Source of the DNA: Pelagibacterales bacterium SAG-MED29
Lineage (GTDB): Bacteria > Pseudomonadota > Alphaproteobacteria > Pelagibacterales > Pelagibacteraceae
DNA: 63,705 bases
Reading direction: 5' to 3'
Assembly: GCA_014653815.1 (NCBI GenBank)
Contig: JACWDZ010000002.1
Location: forward strand, 102,501-166,205
Program-made: the position numbers and the translations under genes
The notes under the pieces: generated by a model
Told to the model about the DNA's origin: nothing
The model's input: only the letters and a program-made list of their open reading frames with translations
Databases searched by the model: none
Shown here: one piece after another, positions 31,979-41,437 of the stretch
How positions within the stretch are numbered: position 1 is the stretch's first letter
How the letters are laid out: each line of letters begins with the position of its first letter

Positions 31979-33792
31979 GAGGCTCTAGATTGTCTTTTTC
32001 TTTCGTGAGGATCTAAAATTAACTTTCTTAATCTGCAGGACTGGGGTGTAATTTCAAGCGCTTCATCTGTATTAAGCATACCTAATTGTTCTGCTATTGC
32101 CATTTTTCTTACTGGAGTTAAGACAACATTCTCATCTGTTCCTTGTGTTCTCATATTTGTAAGTTTTTTTCCTTTCATAACATTTATTTCCAAATCTCCA
32201 CTTTTAGATGCTAAACCAACAATCATTCCTTCATAAACAGGATCATTATGTGTTACAAACATTTCTCCTCTTGCTTGAAGATTGAAAATTGCAAATGCAA
32301 CAGCTTTTCCATTTTCCATAGAAATTAAAGCTCCATTTCTCCTTCCTTCCATATCTCCAGTGTATTTTCCGTAAGAGTGAAAAATTCTATTTATTACACC
32401 TGTTCCTTTAGTTTGAGTTAAAAACCTACTCGTGTAACCCATTAATCCTCTTGTTGGAGCATGAAAAATTAATCTTTTTTTATTTTTACCTGTATCTCTT
32501 AGTTCAATTAATTTCCCTTTTCTTCTATTCATCGAGTCAATTATTCTAGAAGAAAATTCTTCATCTAAATCCATAGTAATTTCTTCTATTGGTTCTAATT
32601 TATTTCCTTCTTTATTTTTTTGAAATAACACTTTTGGTGGACTGACAGTCATTTCAAATCCTTCTCTTCTCATTTGAGTAAGTAAAATTTCTAACATTAA
32701 TTCTCCACGTCCACTTATAATAAAAGAATCTTTATTTTTATTTTCATCGAATGATATCCCAACATTATTTTCTGCCTCTGAAATCAATCTTTCTCTTATT
32801 TGCGTACTAGTTAACTTTTTACCTTCTGTTCCTGCAAGAGGAGAGCTATTAACTGTAATTGTTATAGATATCGTAGGAGGGTCGATTGGGGTTGCGTCTA
32901 TAGGGTCATTTATTTCTAAATCACAAATAGTATCTGCAACATTTGCTTTTTCTAAACCAGCTATTATTACAATATCTCCAGCTTCACCTTTTTCTATAGG
33001 AACTTTTTTAGTTCCCTCATATCTAAAAATTTTTGTTAATCTTCCTTCATCAATTTTTTCACCTTTAAGATTAATTGCTTTAATTTTTTGATTTGCTCTA
33101 GCCGTACCTTGTTCAATTTTACCAATCAAACTTCTACCTAAAAAGCTGTCGGCGTAAAGTAGAGTGGACAACATTGCAAAAGGTTTTGTTTTATCTAATG
33201 GAGCCGGATTTACTTTTTCTATAATTAAATCTAGCAAAGGGTTTAAATTTTTTCTATCTCCATCTATTTCTTTACTAGCCCATCCAGATCTACCGCTGGC
33301 ATACAATACAGGAAAATCTAACTGTTCTTCATTAGCATCTAAGCTAACAAATAAATCAAATGTTTCATCTAGAACCTCACTAGCTCTTTGTTCTGTTTTA
33401 TCTAATTTATTAATAATGACTATAGGTTTTAGGCCTTGTTTTAGTGCTTTAGATAAAACAAATTTTGTTTGTGGCATTACTCCTTCAGCAGAGTCTATTA
33501 ACAACAAGGCTCCATCTGCCATATGCAAAACCCTCTCTACTTCAGCGGCAAAATCTCTGTGCCCAGGCGTATCTATTATATTTATTCTAGAATTTTTCCA
33601 ATTTATCGAAGTTGGTTTTGCTAAAATTGTAATACCTCTTTCTTTTTCAAGCTCACCTGAATCCATAAGTCTTTCTTCAACGACTTCGTTGTCTCTGAAT
33701 AAACCGCTTTGCTTCATTAAATTATCAATCAAAGTTGTTTTACCATGATCAACGTGCGCAATGATTGTTATGTTTCTAATTGTGTTTGCCAT
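31975..33792 (-). CDS. typA: Ribosome-associated translational GTPase TypA/BipA
   Basis: 605 residues. The GTPase domain has AHVDHGKTTL (G1), RGITI (G2), DTPGH (G3) and NKLD (G4), followed by EF-G-like domains and the TypA C-terminal domain with GRGELMLEILLTQMRREG. It binds the ribosome and aids 50S assembly, especially in the cold. Its placement after cspA and tRNA-fMet on the same strand fits a cold/translation-related group. The C terminus overlaps the transaldolase-like gene by 4 bp, tail to tail. Confidence 0.95.
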   Translation of the reverse strand: MANTIRNITIIAHVDHGKTTLIDNLMKQSGLFRDNEVVEERLMDSGELEKERGITILAKPTSINWKNSRINIIDTPGHRDFAAEVERVLHMADGALLLIDSAEGVMPQTKFVLSKALKQGLKPIVIINKLDKTEQRASEVLDETFDLFVSLDANEEQLDFPVLYASGRSGWASKEIDGDRKNLNPLLDLIIEKVNPAPLDKTKPFAMLSTLLYADSFLGRSLIGKIEQGTARANQKIKAINLKGEKIDEGRLTKIFRYEGTKKVPIEKGEAGDIVIIAGLEKANVADTICDLEINDPIDATPIDPPTISITITVNSSPLAGTEGKKLTSTQIRERLISEAENNVGISFDENKNKDSFIISGRGELMLEILLTQMRREGFEMTVSPPKVLFQKNKEGNKLEPIEEITMDLDEEFSSRIIDSMNRRKGKLIELRDTGKNKKRLIFHAPTRGLMGYTSRFLTQTKGTGVINRIFHSYGKYTGDMEGRRNGALISMENGKAVAFAIFNLQARGEMFVTHNDPVYEGMIVGLASKSGDLEINVMKGKKLTNMRTQGTDENVVLTPVRKMAIAEQLGMLNTDEALEITPQSCRLRKLILDPHERKRQSRAS

Positions 33793-33797
33793 TATTT

Positions 33798-33874
<77 letters not shown>

Positions 33875-33879
33875 ATGAA

Positions 33880-34083
33880 TTAAAATTTTTTAATATTTAT
33901 TGCTTGGAGTTTATTTTTTTCTTCTTTTATATCAAATTTAATTTTTTGCTCTTCTTTTAACAGTCTTAATTTGGACTCTTCCAAAGCTGAAACATGTAAG
34001 AAAATATCTTTATTTGTTTCATCATCAGTAATAAATCCATAACCTTTCTTTGAATTAAACCATTTAACTTTACCAGACGGCAT
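33880..34083 (-). CDS. cspA: Cold-shock domain protein
   Basis: 67 residues from the ATG at 34083, the start that matches the family (MPSGKVKWFN). RNP1 KKGYGFI and RNP2 DIFLHVSAL are present. A small five-strand OB-fold protein that binds single-stranded nucleic acid and melts RNA structure. It follows rpsU by 25 bp on the same strand. Could be any Csp paralogue; only one is in the window. Confidence 0.92.
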   Translation of the reverse strand: MPSGKVKWFNSKKGYGFITDDETNKDIFLHVSALEESKLRLLKEEQKIKFDIKEEKNKLQAINIKKF

Positions 34084-34108
34084 TATTGATCCTCTCATTT
34101 TATATAAA

Positions 34109-34303
34109 TTAGTACCTATTTTTTAATTTTTGGAGTTTTTTTATTCTTTTGATATTTTCAGTTTGTACTCTCTTTTTTCTCTCCGAAGGTTTCTCATAAG
34201 TACTTTTCATTTTCATAACCTTGAAAAAACCTTCTTTTTGAAGCTTTCTTTTTAAAACTCGTATTGCCTGTTCAACATTATTATCTTTTACGTCTATTTT
34301 AAT
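34109..34303 (-). CDS. rpsU: 30S ribosomal protein S21, apparent ATT start codon
   Basis: 64 residues. DNNVEQAIRVLKRKLQKEG and YEKPSERKKR are the S21 signature, and the Arg/Lys-rich C terminus is typical. Alphaproteobacterial S21 starts at the residue that is here encoded by ATT (34303-34301). A strong Shine-Dalgarno AGGAGG (34314-34309) stands 5 bp before it. No in-frame ATG, GTG or TTG lies between that site and the conserved domain, and the first in-frame ATG would delete about 29 residues. S21 joins the small subunit at initiation. I therefore infer a rare ATT start. Confidence 0.88.
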   Translation of the reverse strand: MKIDVKDNNVEQAIRVLKRKLQKEGFFKVMKMKSTYEKPSERKKRVQTENIKRIKKLQKLKNRY

Positions 34304-34353
34304 AAAAACCTCCTGTTAATTTTACGTTAGTTATCACTTGCTTCACTAATTGT

Positions 34354-34938
34354 CTATACTGAAGCTGCTTGGGCTTTTTTTTCTTCTCTTATTTTAGCTT
34401 TTTTCTCCCTCTCAATTCTTCTTTTGGCTTTTTCTAGACTTTTTTGAAAAGCTTCTTGAGTGCAAAGAGCTAAAATAACTGGATCTCTTGGTTTAAGATT
34501 TGAAAAATTCCAGTAACTTCTTTTTCTTATCAATGAAACGGTACCTTTTGTGCTGCCAACCAGTTTTGAAATTTGACCATCAGTTAACTCAGAGGCATTT
34601 TTACACAACCATAAAATAGCGTCAGGCCTATCTTGTCTTTTAGACAGAGGAGTGTATTTAGGTTTTTTTCTTTCTTTAATTTCTACTTCATCAATTTTTT
34701 TTAATAGACTCAATTTTTTTTGAGGGTCTTTTGAACAAGTTTCTACTTCATTTCTCGATAATTGACCTGCCAAAATTGGATTGTAAGCCTTAATACTTTT
34801 TGCAACGTCCCCATCAGCAATTCCTTTAACTTCGAGTTCATGCAAATTACAGAATTCTGCAATTTGTTTGAATGTTAGTGTTGTATTTTCTACCAACCAA
34901 ACAGCGGTAGCTTTTGGCATAAATGGTGCTTCAGGCAT
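34354..34938 (-). CDS. DUF1013 family protein (alphaproteobacterial putative transcription-associated regulator)
   Basis: 194 residues. The N-terminal MPKATAVWLVENTTLTFKQIAEFC and the later RPDAILWLCKNASELTDGQI are two HTH-like repeats typical of DUF1013. The conserved RSYWNFSNLKPRDPV follows, and the C terminus is a charged Lys/Glu/Arg helix. The family is confined to alphaproteobacteria and thought to act in transcription; exact role is not clear to me. It lies 3 bp after rpmE on the same strand. Confidence 0.82.
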   Translation of the reverse strand: MPEAPFMPKATAVWLVENTTLTFKQIAEFCNLHELEVKGIADGDVAKSIKAYNPILAGQLSRNEVETCSKDPQKKLSLLKKIDEVEIKERKKPKYTPLSKRQDRPDAILWLCKNASELTDGQISKLVGSTKGTVSLIRKRSYWNFSNLKPRDPVILALCTQEAFQKSLEKAKRRIEREKKAKIREEKKAQAASV

Positions 34939-34941
34939 ATA

Positions 34942-35166
34942 TTATTTTTTTGTTCTAAGGTTGCTAAATTTTTTATTGTACTTACTCACCCTACCTTTAT
35001 CTAGAATTTTTTGTGCTCCACCTGTCCATGCATAATGAGATTTTGGATCAATATCCAACTTTAAAGTATCGTTCTCTTTTCCCCAAGTAGATTTAGTTTC
35101 AAATTCACTTCCATCAGTCATAACGACTTTTATCTTATGATAATCGGGGTGTGTATTTTTTTTCAT
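34942..35166 (-). CDS. rpmE: 50S ribosomal protein L31
   Basis: 74 residues. It opens [12 protein letters not shown], with the conserved HPDY motif, and continues [18 protein letters not shown] and [10 protein letters not shown]. This is the form without the zinc-binding CxxC, as in many alphaproteobacteria. Structural protein of the large subunit at the subunit interface. It sits between suhB and DUF1013. Confidence 0.93.
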   Translation of the reverse strand: MKKNTHPDYHKIKVVMTDGSEFETKSTWGKENDTLKLDIDPKSHYAWTGGAQKILDKGRVSKYNKKFSNLRTKK

Positions 35167-35194
35167 GTTGCGAGTTTTATATTATTAAAGGTTT

Positions 35195-35998
35195 TTACTC
35201 AATATTTTTTTTAACGATTAAATCATTTAATTCATTATAAATATTTGCATTTGAAGCCAAAATGTTCTTTTTTAATGGCGCTTCATTATCTGGTTCAAAA
35301 AAATCAATAAATCCACCGGCTTCTTTTAGAATAATTATGCCGGCAGCTATATCCCAGTAACTTAATTCTCTCTGCCAATAACCATCAAATCTACCACAGG
35401 CAACGTAAGCTACATCTAAAGCTGCACTGCCAAATTTTCTTACGGGGGACAAAATACTATTCGATACTTTCACAAACTCAGAAAAAATTTCTTCTTTTAT
35501 TTTACTTGATTGTCTGGGACCACCAGTGACAAGTAGAGCATCTTTTAATTTTTTTTTGTTTGAGACTCTTATTCTTGAATTATTTAAATATGCACCGTTT
35601 CCTTTTTCAGCACAAAACATTTCATTTTTAATAGGGTCAAAAATGACACCACATTTAATTTCATTTTCTTCTTCATACCCTATAGAAATAGCAAATTGAG
35701 GTATTCCATTTAAAAAATTTGTAGTTCCATCTATAGGATCAATAATCCATCTATTTTTTGTATTTGCTTTATTAATAATTCCTGATTCTTCTGTAATAAT
35801 TCCGTAATCTGGATGAGCTTTTTGTAGCTCTTCAATAATTATTTTTTCAGTTCTTTTGTCAGCCGAAGTTACGAAATCACCAGGGCCCTTAGATGAAACT
35901 TGCAGATTTTCTATTTCACCAAAATCTCTTATTAAAGGTTTTGATGCTTTTATACATGCTTTGGTAATAATATTTATTTGAGGAGAATTTAATCTCAT
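35195..35998 (-). CDS. suhB: Inositol monophosphatase family phosphatase (SuhB-like)
   Basis: 267 residues. The metal-binding motifs are EESG (about residues 69-72), DPIDGTTNF (about 86-94) and WDIAAG in the C-terminal third, all complete. A Li-sensitive type phosphatase that removes phosphate from inositol phosphates or related sugars. SuhB also acts in rRNA transcription and ribosome assembly in enterobacteria, which would fit the translation-gene neighbours rpmE and efp. The ATG shares a base with the efp stop. Confidence 0.9.
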   Translation of the reverse strand: MRLNSPQINIITKACIKASKPLIRDFGEIENLQVSSKGPGDFVTSADKRTEKIIIEELQKAHPDYGIITEESGIINKANTKNRWIIDPIDGTTNFLNGIPQFAISIGYEEENEIKCGVIFDPIKNEMFCAEKGNGAYLNNSRIRVSNKKKLKDALLVTGGPRQSSKIKEEIFSEFVKVSNSILSPVRKFGSAALDVAYVACGRFDGYWQRELSYWDIAAGIIILKEAGGFIDFFEPDNEAPLKKNILASNANIYNELNDLIVKKNIE

Positions 35999-36561
35999 TA
36001 ATTGACTCTCTTTACATATTCCAAAGTACGAGTATCTACTATAATTTTTTCACCACTTTCAATAAAAGGAGGAACATCTATCTTTATTCCACAGTCTAAT
36101 AATGCAGGCTTGTAAGAAGAAGAAGCTGTTTGATTTTTTATAGCAGCGTCTGTATTTTGAATAGTACATTCTATATTATTAGGAAGTTCTATTGAAATAG
36201 GTTTTTCTTCCATAAAAGAAATTGTAACTTCAAGATTTTCTTTTAATAGTTTATACTGTTCTCCAGTTATAGATTTTGGAATCTCAACTTGTTCAAAAGT
36301 TTTATTGTCCATAAAATGACAATTTTCTCCATCGATATATAAAAAATTAAATTTTTTTTCATCTACTTCTGCTTTTTCGACTGTTTCACTTGATCTAAAT
36401 CTTTCATTTAATTTTGTACCTTTGATAACACTTTTTAACTCTACTTGATTGAAAGCTCCACCTTTTCCAGGTTTGACATGTTGTGTTTTTAAAACATTCC
36501 AGTAATCATTTTTATGTTCAATAATCATTCCTGGTTTTATCTCGATAGCAGTAATTTTCAT
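35998..36561 (-). CDS. efp: Translation elongation factor P
   Basis: 187 residues in three beta-barrel domains. The modified lysine site lies in KPGKGGAF near residue 33. The C-terminal DCGIKIDVPPFIESGEKIIVDTRT pattern is the EF-P signature. It relieves ribosome stalling at proline runs. It overlaps thiE by 4 bp and is coupled to suhB, a common alphaproteobacterial order. The modifying enzymes (EpmA/EpmB or others) are not in the window. Confidence 0.95.
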   Translation of the reverse strand: MKITAIEIKPGMIIEHKNDYWNVLKTQHVKPGKGGAFNQVELKSVIKGTKLNERFRSSETVEKAEVDEKKFNFLYIDGENCHFMDNKTFEQVEIPKSITGEQYKLLKENLEVTISFMEEKPISIELPNNIECTIQNTDAAIKNQTASSSYKPALLDCGIKIDVPPFIESGEKIIVDTRTLEYVKRVN

Positions 36562-37160
36562 TTAAATTTCATAATTGCAATTTCTGGTTTTAATTTTGGG
36601 TTATCCCAAATATAACTCGATATTGCAATATATTTAGCTCCAGATTTTATTAATTTTTTATAGTTCGAATTATTAATTCCACCTATTGCAACAATTGGTT
36701 TTTTTATATTTCTTCTTGCCCATTTTAGAATATTTAAATCAGCTTTTTTAGCATTAGGCTTTAGCATTGATTTGCTAAAAGACCCAAAGGCTAAATAATC
36801 CGCTTTATTATGAATTGCAATTTTAGCTAATGATTTAGAATTATGACAACTTACGCCAATAATTTTTTTTTTAAGATATTTCCTTGCATTTAATATCGAA
36901 CCATCATTCTGACCCAAATGACATCCGTCAGCATTAACTATTTTTGTGACATTAGGATGATCATTAATTATAAGCTTCACTTTGTGTTTTTTTGTAATTT
37001 TTCTTATTTCTTTTGCAATTTTAATTATTTTATTTTTTTTAACTTTTTTTAATCTTAATTGAAAAAATTTAACATTTTTTTTAGATAGAACTTTTTTTAG
37101 ACGATCATAAAAATCATTATTAATTTTATTTGGTGAGATTAAATATACTAACTTTCTCAA
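36558..37160 (-). CDS. thiE: Thiamine phosphate synthase-like protein
   Basis: 200-residue TIM barrel. FQLRLK, LIINDH, GCHLGQND, IGVSCHNS and VAIGGIN match the ThiE order of substrate and Mg-binding loops. The GPVFPT-TK loop is altered to GSFSKSMLK. ThiE joins HMP-PP and thiazole phosphate to thiamine phosphate. With thiD at 55086 it fits salvage of an external pyrimidine precursor, known for SAR11. It lies between fba and efp in a usual alphaproteobacterial order. Some TenI-like proteins look similar, so activity is not certain. Confidence 0.8.
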   Translation of the reverse strand: MRKLVYLISPNKINNDFYDRLKKVLSKKNVKFFQLRLKKVKKNKIIKIAKEIRKITKKHKVKLIINDHPNVTKIVNADGCHLGQNDGSILNARKYLKKKIIGVSCHNSKSLAKIAIHNKADYLAFGSFSKSMLKPNAKKADLNILKWARRNIKKPIVAIGGINNSNYKKLIKSGAKYIAISSYIWDNPKLKPEIAIMKFK

Positions 37161-37165
37161 GTTAA

Positions 37166-38182
37166 TTAAGCCGCAGCTTCTTTTTCTAAATTTTCAGACC
37201 ATTCTCCTTTTGAAGATAGTCCGTTCATTTTTGCTCTATGATCAAAGGCTTTTTGAATATTATTTTGATTATTTTGATCTTTACCAAATGCTTTCAAAGC
37301 ACTTGACTGTAAACCTCTGCCATATGAAAAAGTAATTAAAAAATTTGTATCATTGATTTTATTTATTTCATTTAGGTTTTTACTAGATTCAATTTCTGAC
37401 TGACCTCCTGATAAAAAAGCAATACCAGTCACTTCGCTTGGGACATTTTTTTTAAGACAATCTAATGTTTTTTTTGCAATTTCTTCTGAGCTTGATTTTT
37501 TTGCTGATTCAGATCCTGGAATAATCATATTAGGCTTTAGAACTGTTCCTTTAAGATCTACTTTATGAATTGCAAGCTCGTTATAACATTCATTTAGTAC
37601 ATTGGTTGTAACTTGGTAGCATTTATCAATGTCATGAGATCCATCCATTAATACTTCCGGTTCTATTATCGGAACCATTTTTGCCTCTTGCACAAGTGCA
37701 GCGTATCTAGCGAGAGCGTGAGCATTTGATTTTATTGATTGTGAAGATGGAAATTTATTTCCAATTTTATAAACCGCTCTCCATTTTGTAAATCTTGCAC
37801 CAAGCACATAATATTCCTTTAATCTTTCTCTTAAACCATCCAAACCTTCAGTTACAGTTTCGTCTGGTGATCCTGCAAGAAGTTTAGCCCCTTTATCAAC
37901 TTTAATTCCTGGAATAGCGTCATTCTTTGAAATTAGTTCTGGCACAGTTGGCCCAAGAGTAGTCTTTTGTTTTATGGTTTCATCAAAAAGAATAACTCCA
38001 CCAATATAATTTTTCATAGCTTTAGAACTAAAAAGAGTCTGTCTAAAAACTAATCTATTTTTTTCAGTATTCTCTACGTTTATACTTTTGAATCTTTTTG
38101 CAATTGTGCCTGTGCTTTCATCCGCTGCCAATATTCCTTTGCCTTTAACACACATTTTTTTTGCAATTTCTTCTAATGTCAT
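37166..38182 (-). CDS. fba: Fructose-bisphosphate aldolase class I
   Basis: 338 residues. KGILAADESTGTI near the N terminus, KWRAVY, IIEPEVLMDGSHD and the Schiff-base lysine in GTVLKPNMI are all diagnostic of the class I, metal-free enzyme. LSGGQSEIES is the phosphate loop. It cleaves fructose-1,6-bisphosphate or runs in reverse in gluconeogenesis. It follows pgk by 9 bp in a sugar-phosphate operon. Confidence 0.95.
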   Translation of the reverse strand: MTLEEIAKKMCVKGKGILAADESTGTIAKRFKSINVENTEKNRLVFRQTLFSSKAMKNYIGGVILFDETIKQKTTLGPTVPELISKNDAIPGIKVDKGAKLLAGSPDETVTEGLDGLRERLKEYYVLGARFTKWRAVYKIGNKFPSSQSIKSNAHALARYAALVQEAKMVPIIEPEVLMDGSHDIDKCYQVTTNVLNECYNELAIHKVDLKGTVLKPNMIIPGSESAKKSSSEEIAKKTLDCLKKNVPSEVTGIAFLSGGQSEIESSKNLNEINKINDTNFLITFSYGRGLQSSALKAFGKDQNNQNNIQKAFDHRAKMNGLSSKGEWSENLEKEAAA

Positions 38183-38191
38183 ATTTGTTAT

Positions 38192-39382
38192 TTATTTTAA
38201 AACACTAAGACCGGGCAAGTCTTTTCCTTCTAGAAATTCTAAAAATGCTCCACCTGCTGTTGATAAGTGTGTAAAAGAAAATTTGTCGTTACTTTTATTA
38301 ATCGCAGAAATAGTATCTCCACCACCAAGTATCGATACCAGAGATTTTTTGGTTGTATTCTGAGAAATTTTCTTTGCTATCGCCAAGGTACCAGTTAAAA
38401 AGTTCTTATTTTCAAAGTATCCTGCAGGACCATTCCATAAAACTGTATTAGATTGATCTATAATACTTTCAATATTTTTAATTGTTTTTGGACCAATATC
38501 TAAAACTATTTCATTTTCATCGATAGAGTCTTGTTTTTTTGTTTTTCCAGAACCCTCAAAATTAGTTGAGACATTGCAGTCTTCCGGAATAATAATATTA
38601 CAATTATATTTTTTAGCCTCAGCATATATATTGTCAATTATTTTTTTTGAATCTTTTTCTATTAGCGATTTTCCAACTTTAAAACCTTTAAAAGTTAAAA
38701 AATTATTAGCCATAGCCCCAACAATAATAATGTTATCTACATTTTTTATTAAATTAGTAATTACGTTGATTTTTGTTGAAATTTTTGATCCTCCAATAAT
38801 ACAGGTAACCGGTTTTTTTTTATTTTGAATAATTGTATCTATTGCAGAAACTTCTTTTTTTAAAAGCGGTCCTGCATAGCAATCTTTTATGTATTTTGTG
38901 ATTTTATGAATAGAAGCCTGTTCTCTGTGAGAACAAGAAAAAGCATCATTGATATAGATGTCACCAAGCGAAGCGAGTTTTTTTGCAAAATCATCATCAT
39001 TTTTATTTTCTCCTTCAAAAAATCTAATATTTTCTAATAAAATAATCTCACCTTCTTTTAAGTATGCAAATTTACTTTTTGTTTCTTCATTAATATCTCC
39101 CATAAAAAAATATACATTTGTTTCTAGTTGTTCTTTTAAAAATTTATATATTGGTGCTAGAGACAGTTCATTATTCTTTACGCCTTTTGGTCTTCCTAAA
39201 TGGCTTATGATAACTATCTTCGCTTTTTTTTTTATTAAGTCTTTTAAAAAAGGCAAGCTTGTCAAAATTCTACTTTTATCTTGAATTTTTTTTTCATTTA
39301 GCGGAACATTTAAATCAAGTCTAAGAATTATTGTTTTGCTCTGAACCTCTAGATTCTCAGAAAAATATTTTATTTTACTCAT
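38192..39382 (-). CDS. pgk: Phosphoglycerate kinase
   Basis: 396 residues, two-domain kinase. LRLDLNVPL is the N-terminal signature, with ISHLGRPKG, ENIRF, NDAFSCSHREQAS, GGSKISTK and LSTAGGAFLEFLEG at the hinge and C terminus. It interconverts 1,3-bisphosphoglycerate and 3-phosphoglycerate. It lies directly between tkt and fba. The gap gene usually found beside pgk is missing here: only 11 bp separate pgk from tkt. Confidence 0.96.
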   Translation of the reverse strand: MSKIKYFSENLEVQSKTIILRLDLNVPLNEKKIQDKSRILTSLPFLKDLIKKKAKIVIISHLGRPKGVKNNELSLAPIYKFLKEQLETNVYFFMGDINEETKSKFAYLKEGEIILLENIRFFEGENKNDDDFAKKLASLGDIYINDAFSCSHREQASIHKITKYIKDCYAGPLLKKEVSAIDTIIQNKKKPVTCIIGGSKISTKINVITNLIKNVDNIIIVGAMANNFLTFKGFKVGKSLIEKDSKKIIDNIYAEAKKYNCNIIIPEDCNVSTNFEGSGKTKKQDSIDENEIVLDIGPKTIKNIESIIDQSNTVLWNGPAGYFENKNFLTGTLAIAKKISQNTTKKSLVSILGGGDTISAINKSNDKFSFTHLSTAGGAFLEFLEGKDLPGLSVLK

Positions 39383-39393
39383 TGAAATCGCGG

Positions 39394-41376
39394 TTATTCT
39401 CTAAGCCTATTTTGAATGGCGACCACTATTTTTTCCACTGATAAATTAAGATGTTCGTATACTTTTTTATAAGGAGCACTTTCACCAAATCTATCAATAC
39501 CTAAAGACATGCCTTTGTTTCCTAAATATTTTTTCCATGAAGAAACATTGCCAGCCTCAATTGTAACAATTAAAGATTCTTCATCTATAATCCTTTTTTT
39601 AAAATCGTCAGATTGTTTATCAAAAAGTTCTTGGCATGGCATCGAGACTACCTTGGATTCAATATTATTTTCTTTTAATGCATCGTGCACATTTAAAGCC
39701 AGTTCAACTTCTGATCCAGATGCAATTAATGTAACTTTGTTGTTATGTGAAGTCATTTTGACTAAGTAGGCTCCATTTTCGCATTCATTCTTTTCTGAAA
39801 ATTTAGGATTAATGTAAGGTAATTTTTGTCTTGATAAAGCAATTGCACTAGGTGTGTCTTTACTTTTTAAAGCTATTTCCCAACATTCTAAAGTTTCATT
39901 TATATCAGCAGGGCGAAAAACATTAAGATTAGGAATTGCTCTCAACCCATTTAATTGTTCTATAGGTTGATGTGTTGGACCATCCTCACCAAGTCCAACA
40001 GAGTCATGAGAGAAAATATAAATTACTTTCAAACCCATTAAAGCAGAAAGCCTTATTGATGGCTTACAATAATCAGAAAAAATTAAAAAAGTTCCGCCAT
40101 AAGGAATTAATCCGCTGTATAAGGCTAATCCGTTCATTATAGCAGCCATTCCATGTTCTCTAACACCGTAATGAATATAATTTCCATCAAAATTTTTTGA
40201 ACTAATTACTTTAGAGTTATTTGTTTTAGTATTGTTTGATCCACTAAGGTCTGCTGAACCACCAATTAACTGAGGCAAGATACTCGAAATACTCTCTATA
40301 GCAGCTGAAGAACATTGTCTTGTTGCCATGCTTGGCTTTGATTCAAAATATTTTGTTTTTTCTTTTTTAATTAAATTCTTAAGATCTTTTAGATTTGATT
40401 CTATATATGTGTCTTGCAATAATGACTTAATATTAGAGTTTTTTTTGTCTAATGTTTCTAGCCATTTTTCTTCTAATTCAATTCCTTTTTTACCAATTTC
40501 TCTCCAGGCATTTAAAATCTCATCAGGAATTTCAAATGGTTTATGATTCCATTTAAGCTTTTTTCGAACTAAACCAATTTCTTCATCACCCAGAGGAGAA
40601 CCATGCGAGGAAGCTTTTCCAGACTTATTTGGAGATCCAAACCCAATTATAGTCTTGCATGATATTATAGTAGGTTTATTGGATTTGGACGCTTTAGTTA
40701 TTGCTTTTGAAATTTGTTTTTCATTATGACCATTAATTTCTAAAAAGTTCCATCCATAACCTTCAAATCTTTTTTTATAATTATCAGATACACTTAATGA
40801 AGTAGCACCATCAATTGATATCTTATTATTATCAAAAAAAACTATTAAGTTTTTAAGTTTTAGGTGGCCTGCTAAACTCATTACTTCGTGACTAATTCCT
40901 TCCATGAGATCTCCATCACTTGCAATAACATATGTTTTATTATTGATTAGAGTTGGTCCAAATTTTTTTCTTAATATTTCTTCAGCAATTGTCATTCCAA
41001 CAGCATTGCCAAGACCTTGCCCCAAAGGACCGGTAGTAGTCTCAATACCTGTGCCTTTTTTATATTCAGGATGACCTGCACAAATAGAATTTAGTTGTCT
41101 AAAATTTTTTATGTCATCAATCGAAATACTTTTGTAGCCAGTTAAGTAAAGCAAAGAATACAAAAGCATCGAACCATGACCCGCTGACAAAATAAATCTA
41201 TCTCTGTTAATCCAGTTAGGATTTTTTGGATTAAACCTGAGGTGGTATTTAAATAAAGTCGTCGCAACATCCGCCATTCCCATAGGCATCCCTGGATGAC
41301 CAGAATTTGCTTTTTGCACAGCATCAATCGATAAAAATCTTATTGCATTTGATAATTGATTAAATTTTACGTTCAC
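39394..41376 (-). CDS. tkt: Transketolase
   Basis: 660 residues: the thiamine-diphosphate domain (SAGHGSMLLYSLLYL, GDGDLMEG-type ASDGDLMEGISHE, DNNKISIDG) in the N-terminal half, pyrimidine domain (GVREHGMAAIMNG, DSVGLGEDGPTHQP) and C-terminal domain. All ThDP motifs are complete. It transfers two-carbon units in the pentose phosphate pathway. It is the first gene of the tkt-pgk-fba-thiE-efp-suhB string on the minus strand and is divergent from the zapA group. Confidence 0.96.
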   Translation of the reverse strand: MNVKFNQLSNAIRFLSIDAVQKANSGHPGMPMGMADVATTLFKYHLRFNPKNPNWINRDRFILSAGHGSMLLYSLLYLTGYKSISIDDIKNFRQLNSICAGHPEYKKGTGIETTTGPLGQGLGNAVGMTIAEEILRKKFGPTLINNKTYVIASDGDLMEGISHEVMSLAGHLKLKNLIVFFDNNKISIDGATSLSVSDNYKKRFEGYGWNFLEINGHNEKQISKAITKASKSNKPTIISCKTIIGFGSPNKSGKASSHGSPLGDEEIGLVRKKLKWNHKPFEIPDEILNAWREIGKKGIELEEKWLETLDKKNSNIKSLLQDTYIESNLKDLKNLIKKEKTKYFESKPSMATRQCSSAAIESISSILPQLIGGSADLSGSNNTKTNNSKVISSKNFDGNYIHYGVREHGMAAIMNGLALYSGLIPYGGTFLIFSDYCKPSIRLSALMGLKVIYIFSHDSVGLGEDGPTHQPIEQLNGLRAIPNLNVFRPADINETLECWEIALKSKDTPSAIALSRQKLPYINPKFSEKNECENGAYLVKMTSHNNKVTLIASGSEVELALNVHDALKENNIESKVVSMPCQELFDKQSDDFKKRIIDEESLIVTIEAGNVSSWKKYLGNKGMSLGIDRFGESAPYKKVYEHLNLSVEKIVVAIQNRLRE

Positions 41377-41437
41377 AGTTAAATTACCTATATAGACTTA
41401 AACTAAGTATATCAATAATATGATATAAAAGAAACAA

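Noticed and set aside
33164-33748. Long plus-strand open frame of 194 codons opposite typA
   Set aside because: Typical antisense shadow: lies fully within typA, Ser/Leu/Phe-rich composition, no motif.
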